From Candidatus Omnitrophota bacterium (GTDB lineage Bacteria; Omnitrophota; Gorgyraeia; Duberdicusellales; 4484-171), in assembly GCA_023227945.1 (NCBI GenBank), contig JALOCC010000061.1, positions 1-9,562 on the forward strand: a DNA stretch of 9,562 bases. Direction: 5' to 3'. The translations under genes were made by a program, and so were the position numbers. The notes below the pieces were generated by a model. It was not told where the DNA came from. It did no database searches and saw only the letters and a list, made by a program, of their open reading frames with translations. Below, piece after piece: positions 7,149 through 9,562 of the stretch. Each line of letters opens with the position of its first letter. The first letter of the stretch is position 1.

Positions 7149-8234
7149 TTAGTGCCTCACAAAAGAACCACGAGAAACGATTCCGTTTTCATCAACAAGC
7201 AAATTGGCAGGAATACCATTGATGTAAATTGAGAATACATCGTCTATCCCAGCAACAGCAAGGATTCTAGCCGATAGCTCCGAGACTCTTACAATAGTTT
7301 GTGTGTTATTTTCCCACGATTTATTTAGCTCATAATAGTAGGTATCGAGTACAGAAAAAACCAAGGATTCAACAGAACTCCAGGCTGTACCGCTTGCAAG
7401 CGTTATTCCTACGGACAAATTAACGGCGACGACAGAAGCACTACCGATAGTAACGATGTGCCCTATTGGAGCCTCACCGTATCCGAGTCCCATCGTGTCC
7501 ATTTCGTCGATTAATTGAGGATCAATTTTTTCTTGGATGCTCGTGATAAGCTCTTCGCTTGCTTCTTCGTATGCGCTATTTGTGACAGCGATTCTTACGG
7601 TTCCTCCGCCATTCCAAGCCGGAAAAACTTTAACCCCACCAACGCCTTGAATTGCCTTTACTTTGTCTTTGTAGTCCGAAATGTTTCCTCCGAAAGATTC
7701 GGACGTGAGTGAATCTTTGCAACGCTGACGAAACGTTTCGGTATCTTCTTCATCGTTGCCCAAGATCACGACCTCTTCCAGCGTCGCACTCGTGAGCCCA
7801 TTGACTCCATCGACAGGGATAAGCCTACCCGTTTGGCTGTTAGGTCCAACGCCTGCCGTTTCGCATTGCAGCAAATACACGCCTGCGCTCTCTTTTTCTG
7901 TGACCGCATAAATGTAGGTCCCGCATGAAAAACGCTCGCCAATCGCTATCTCAAGCGTGGACGGCGTGAAAATACCACGAACGATCGCATAAGTTGCGGC
8001 AACAGGATAGATGTTGTGATCAGATCCCCAGAGGATCAAATATTCTCGTTCGGCGGTGTCTACAAATGCCTGATTTATCCCGTTATCAATCGCCACATAC
8101 AAATTCTCAAATTCAATAGATGCCGGGGCTGTGGAGTCGTAAATAATTGCTCCCACACGCTTGTCGTATTTCGACAAGACACGAGCTAAAATACGGCTTA
8201 AAATTACATCGGCTGTTTGGTCTGCATACAACAT
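7149..8234 (-). CDS. Baseplate J-like protein (XkdT type)
   Basis: A 361-residue Baseplate_J-family protein (P2 gpJ, PBSX XkdT, T4 gp6), which forms the wedge ring around the tail hub. Diagnostic blocks: an N-terminal helical part with N-G-I-N-Q-A-F-V-D-T-A-E-R-E-Y-L (51-66); the R-F-S-C-G-T-Y-I-Y strand (101-109); A-G-V-G-P-N-S-Q-T-G (127-136); L-T-S-A-T (147-151); D-E-E-D-T-E-T-F-R-Q-R (161-171); F-G-G-N-I-S-D-Y (181-188); and G-V-G-G-V-K-V-F-P-A-W-N-G-G-G-T-V (197-213). The C-terminal part has the usual R-V-S-E-L...V-A-G-I-D-D-V arrangement. A GTG at 8240 would add two residues but overlaps the Shine-Dalgarno sequence, so the ATG at 8234, five bases after AGGAG (8244-8240), is the start. 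Length and order between XkdS and XkdU are typical. The gene sampled near 48% GC, higher than the next three. Confidence 0.95.
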   Translation of the reverse strand: MLYADQTADVILSRILARVLSKYDKRVGAIIYDSTAPASIEFENLYVAIDNGINQAFVDTAEREYLILWGSDHNIYPVAATYAIVRGIFTPSTLEIAIGERFSCGTYIYAVTEKESAGVYLLQCETAGVGPNSQTGRLIPVDGVNGLTSATLEEVVILGNDEEDTETFRQRCKDSLTSESFGGNISDYKDKVKAIQGVGGVKVFPAWNGGGTVRIAVTNSAYEEASEELITSIQEKIDPQLIDEMDTMGLGYGEAPIGHIVTIGSASVVAVNLSVGITLASGTAWSSVESLVFSVLDTYYYELNKSWENNTQTIVRVSELSARILAVAGIDDVFSIYINGIPANLLVDENGIVSRGSFVRH

Positions 8235-8239
8235 AATCA

Positions 8240-8244
8240 CTCCT
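8240..8244 (-). promoter_or_regulatory. Shine-Dalgarno site deciding the baseplate J start
   Basis: AGGAG on the minus strand, joined to the stop codon of the gp25-like gene (TAAGGAG) and five bases before the ATG at 8234. The longer GTG start at 8240 would lie on top of this site and so cannot use it. Confidence 0.85.
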
Positions 8245-8666
8245 TAAACAACGGTGGACTCTTGCGATTCACCGTAAATAGATTCAACGATAAAAGATAC
8301 TGCAAGTTTATTATTTGCCAATTGCTTAAATTCAAAATTGCTCACCGAAACGGTTCTTTCATCTCTCATGAGAGCTTCTGAATATCGACGGTCAATTTCT
8401 GAAATTGCATAAATTAAGCTCTCTCCAAAAAGATCGTCCAATTCAACACCAAAAGCGGATCCGTATATTTCGTGAACCTCAAATTCGGTGTTCAAAACTT
8501 TGTACACAAATTGCTCGTACGCTTCTAAACCATCGACAAATCCAGAGATAGACCCGTCAATTCCATCGTCATTATCGACGTTCATTTTGTACGTCAAATT
8601 CGGCTGAGTGGATTCTGTAGCCTCGACAACGCTTTCGGACAATGTATTTCCAGGTAGTAAACTCAT
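8244..8666 (-). CDS. DUF2634/XkdS-like, gp25-like baseplate wedge protein
   Basis: A 140-residue protein matching the DUF2634/XkdS family, the PBSX-type equivalent of T4 gp25, which joins baseplate wedge to sheath. The visible signature runs from about residue 22 to the end: P-N-L-T-Y-K-M near 22, D-G-S-I-S-G-F-V-D-G-L-E-A near 37-49, V-Y-K-V-L-N-T-E near 54-61, G-V-E-L-D-D-L-F-G-E near 73-82, a conserved R-R-Y-S-E-A-L near 93-99, and a final beta strand (LAVSFIVESIYGES). Length is normal for the family. The ATG at 8666 forms an ATGA overlap with the gene before it and is preceded by AGGAGAGG at 8681-8674. The stop TAA is built into the ribosome binding site of the next gene (TAAGGAG). It is cytosolic until assembled into the tail. 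Confidence 0.87.
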   Translation of the reverse strand: MSLLPGNTLSESVVEATESTQPNLTYKMNVDNDDGIDGSISGFVDGLEAYEQFVYKVLNTEFEVHEIYGSAFGVELDDLFGESLIYAISEIDRRYSEALMRDERTVSVSNFEFKQLANNKLAVSFIVESIYGESQESTVV

Positions 8667-9373
8667 TCTGGGGCCTCTCCTGATGGGTTGAAAGCGGCTG
8701 GTTTAGATGCTCTTGGCCAGTTGCTCGGATCTGTCACGTTCTCTTTCCAGCCAGCTAAAACCGAAGCGTCCGAGACTTCAAACGGAGCTTGTGTCTGGTT
8801 CTCAATTCCGGCGGTCGCCGAAACTTCCCACTCGCCACCCGTTAAATGTTCGCTCATTCGATCCAAAACGATAAATGAATTTCCGCCCTGAGCCCGAAGC
8901 AAAAGAACGCTCTCTCCTTTGTGGAGCCCGTTATAAATGCGAATGCGCTTTCTACCTGCAATATTATGCAGGTGGCTTGTTTTAAGCACCTTTGTATTTG
9001 GGGTTAATGTTGAGGCGGTCGCCCCAATGCCTACACCAACGGGTACGCCGTTTAAAGTCACAGGCAAGGATGTAATTGGATGGATGTGAGAATTAAAAAT
9101 ATCTACGTTAGCATCTCTTTCTGCTTGGAACTCGCTTAAATCGTTATCGTCGATGGTCTTTGAATAGACTTCGATGTCCACAAAATGATCTTGAACCGCA
9201 TTTGTCAATACTAAAAATGCTTCTGTCAAAATTACTTTGTCTGAAATTTTGATCTGTAATTTTTCGTATTCCTCAGAAACGACTTCCCCAAATACAAAAT
9301 CACAAGGCTTCGAGTTAAGCCTTTCATTTCTTGCGATCCGTTGTATCGTTCTTAAAAGCTCTTCGGAGTTCAT
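8663..9373 (-). CDS. DUF2577/XkdR-like baseplate protein
   Basis: A 236-residue protein of the DUF2577 (XkdR) type, a baseplate component of contractile-tailed phages found between the hub and the gp25-like wedge protein. The N-terminal third fits the family: a short helix (residues 3-18), then V-F-G-E-V-V, L-Q-I-K-I and V-I-L-T-E-A-F-L-V-L strands (27-58). The stretch G-L-H-K-G-E-S-V-L-L-L-R-A-Q-G-G (149-164) resembles the family's closing beta element. Most relatives I know are about 100-150 residues. The extra length here is a middle segment (90-140) carrying two SHxHxI motifs, at His96/His98 and His134/His136, and a Pro/Ala/Asn-rich tail (195-236). The ATG at 9373 overlaps the upstream stop and follows AGGAA at 9385-9381. 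The stop overlaps the next ATG at 8666-8663. The assignment rests on pattern and context. Confidence 0.75.
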   Translation of the reverse strand: MNSEELLRTIQRIARNERLNSKPCDFVFGEVVSEEYEKLQIKISDKVILTEAFLVLTNAVQDHFVDIEVYSKTIDDNDLSEFQAERDANVDIFNSHIHPITSLPVTLNGVPVGVGIGATASTLTPNTKVLKTSHLHNIAGRKRIRIYNGLHKGESVLLLRAQGGNSFIVLDRMSEHLTGGEWEVSATAGIENQTQAPFEVSDASVLAGWKENVTDPSNWPRASKPAAFNPSGEAPE

Positions 9374-9562
9374 TTCTTGATTCCTTTTACTATCAAATCT
9401 ACATCCATATTATGATCGTCGTTGAGAAAATAATGCGTGCAGGAGTTCACAAAGAACCTTTTAGCTACCTTCAAATCATCGTCTATGTCAATGTCCACAA
9501 TGATTGATTTTCCACCCCTGAGCGATGGATCACCGAAACAACGGCTAATAGAAAGACTTCTT
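9370..9562 (-). CDS. XkdQ/gpD-like tail hub protein, C-terminal end (partial)
   Basis: The last 63 codons of a gene that enters from the right edge, ending in TGA at 9372-9370. The reading frame was traced by hand. The fragment reads as a Gly-Asp-Pro-Ser-Leu-Arg-Gly-Gly turn, then a hydrophobic strand (SIIVDIDIDDDLKV), then a strand-rich end with a Val-x-x-Cys-Thr-His motif and a closing MDVDLIVKGIKK. This pattern (a G-x-P-x-L-R-x-G turn, a V-x-S-x-x-H element and a final M-x-L-D-L strand) is what I know from the C-terminus of XkdQ-type hub proteins, relatives of P2 gpD and T4 gp27 that form the central tail hub. The stop overlaps the next start (ATGA), so the two genes are translationally coupled. 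Its place directly before XkdR-, S- and T-like genes is the PBSX order, which strengthens the call. Only the end is visible, so the family is inferred from a short stretch plus context. Confidence 0.7.
   Translation of the reverse strand, partial: RSLSISRCFGDPSLRGGKSIIVDIDIDDDLKVAKRFFVNSCTHYFLNDDHNMDVDLIVKGIKK

Noticed and set aside
8235..8240. GTG start for the baseplate J gene at 8240
   Set aside because: The GTG overlaps the AGGAG ribosome binding site; the ATG at 8234 has the right five-base spacing.

Overview
The window is a structural-gene segment of a tailed bacteriophage or prophage. All genes lie on the minus strand and are read from high to low coordinates. Eleven genes are packed with ATGA overlaps or 1-45 base gaps, and almost all have a clear Shine-Dalgarno site. 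The baseplate gene set (XkdQ, R, S, T and U-like in PBSX terms) points to a contractile-tailed (myovirus-type) particle. The host cannot be fixed from the sequence. Genetic code and ribosome binding sites are standard. The Xkd/SPP1-type families are commonest in Firmicutes phages, while the GLUG-like protein near the 3' end is of a type frequent in Fibrobacter, Bacteroidetes, spirochaetes and other gut anaerobes.

In order of transcription: the C-terminal end of an XkdQ/gpD-like hub protein (right edge); a DUF2577/XkdR-like protein with two His-x-His motifs; a DUF2634/XkdS (gp25-like) wedge protein; a baseplate J/XkdT protein; and an XkdU/YmfQ-like protein that normally ends the baseplate module. 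After a 41-base AT-rich gap come an SPP1 gp6-type portal and an SPP1 gp7/Mu F-type minor head protein. After a 45-base gap come a BppU-like baseplate/fibre protein and a GLUG-like beta-rich protein. After a 40-base gap come a 110-residue orphan and a long fibre-like protein that runs off the left edge. This last gene has no stop in the window; its reading frame was traced by hand from its ATGA-overlapped start at 1147. It shows a LamG-like domain and the possible onset of leucine-rich-type repeats.

The oddest feature is gene order. The portal and minor head protein, normally at the start of the late operon next to terminase and capsid, sit between the last baseplate gene and the receptor-binding genes. 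The three non-coding gaps of 40-45 bases fall exactly at the module borders (baseplate | portal-head | fibre pair | orphan-fibre). They are about 20-27% GC, and two share a 9-base motif just upstream of the ribosome binding site. Base composition also changes along the window (fibre and baseplate J near 50% GC, portal/head/XkdU lower), as expected of a mosaic. No RNA genes, CRISPR array, insertion sequence, convincing promoter or terminator was seen, and no plus-strand gene is credible.
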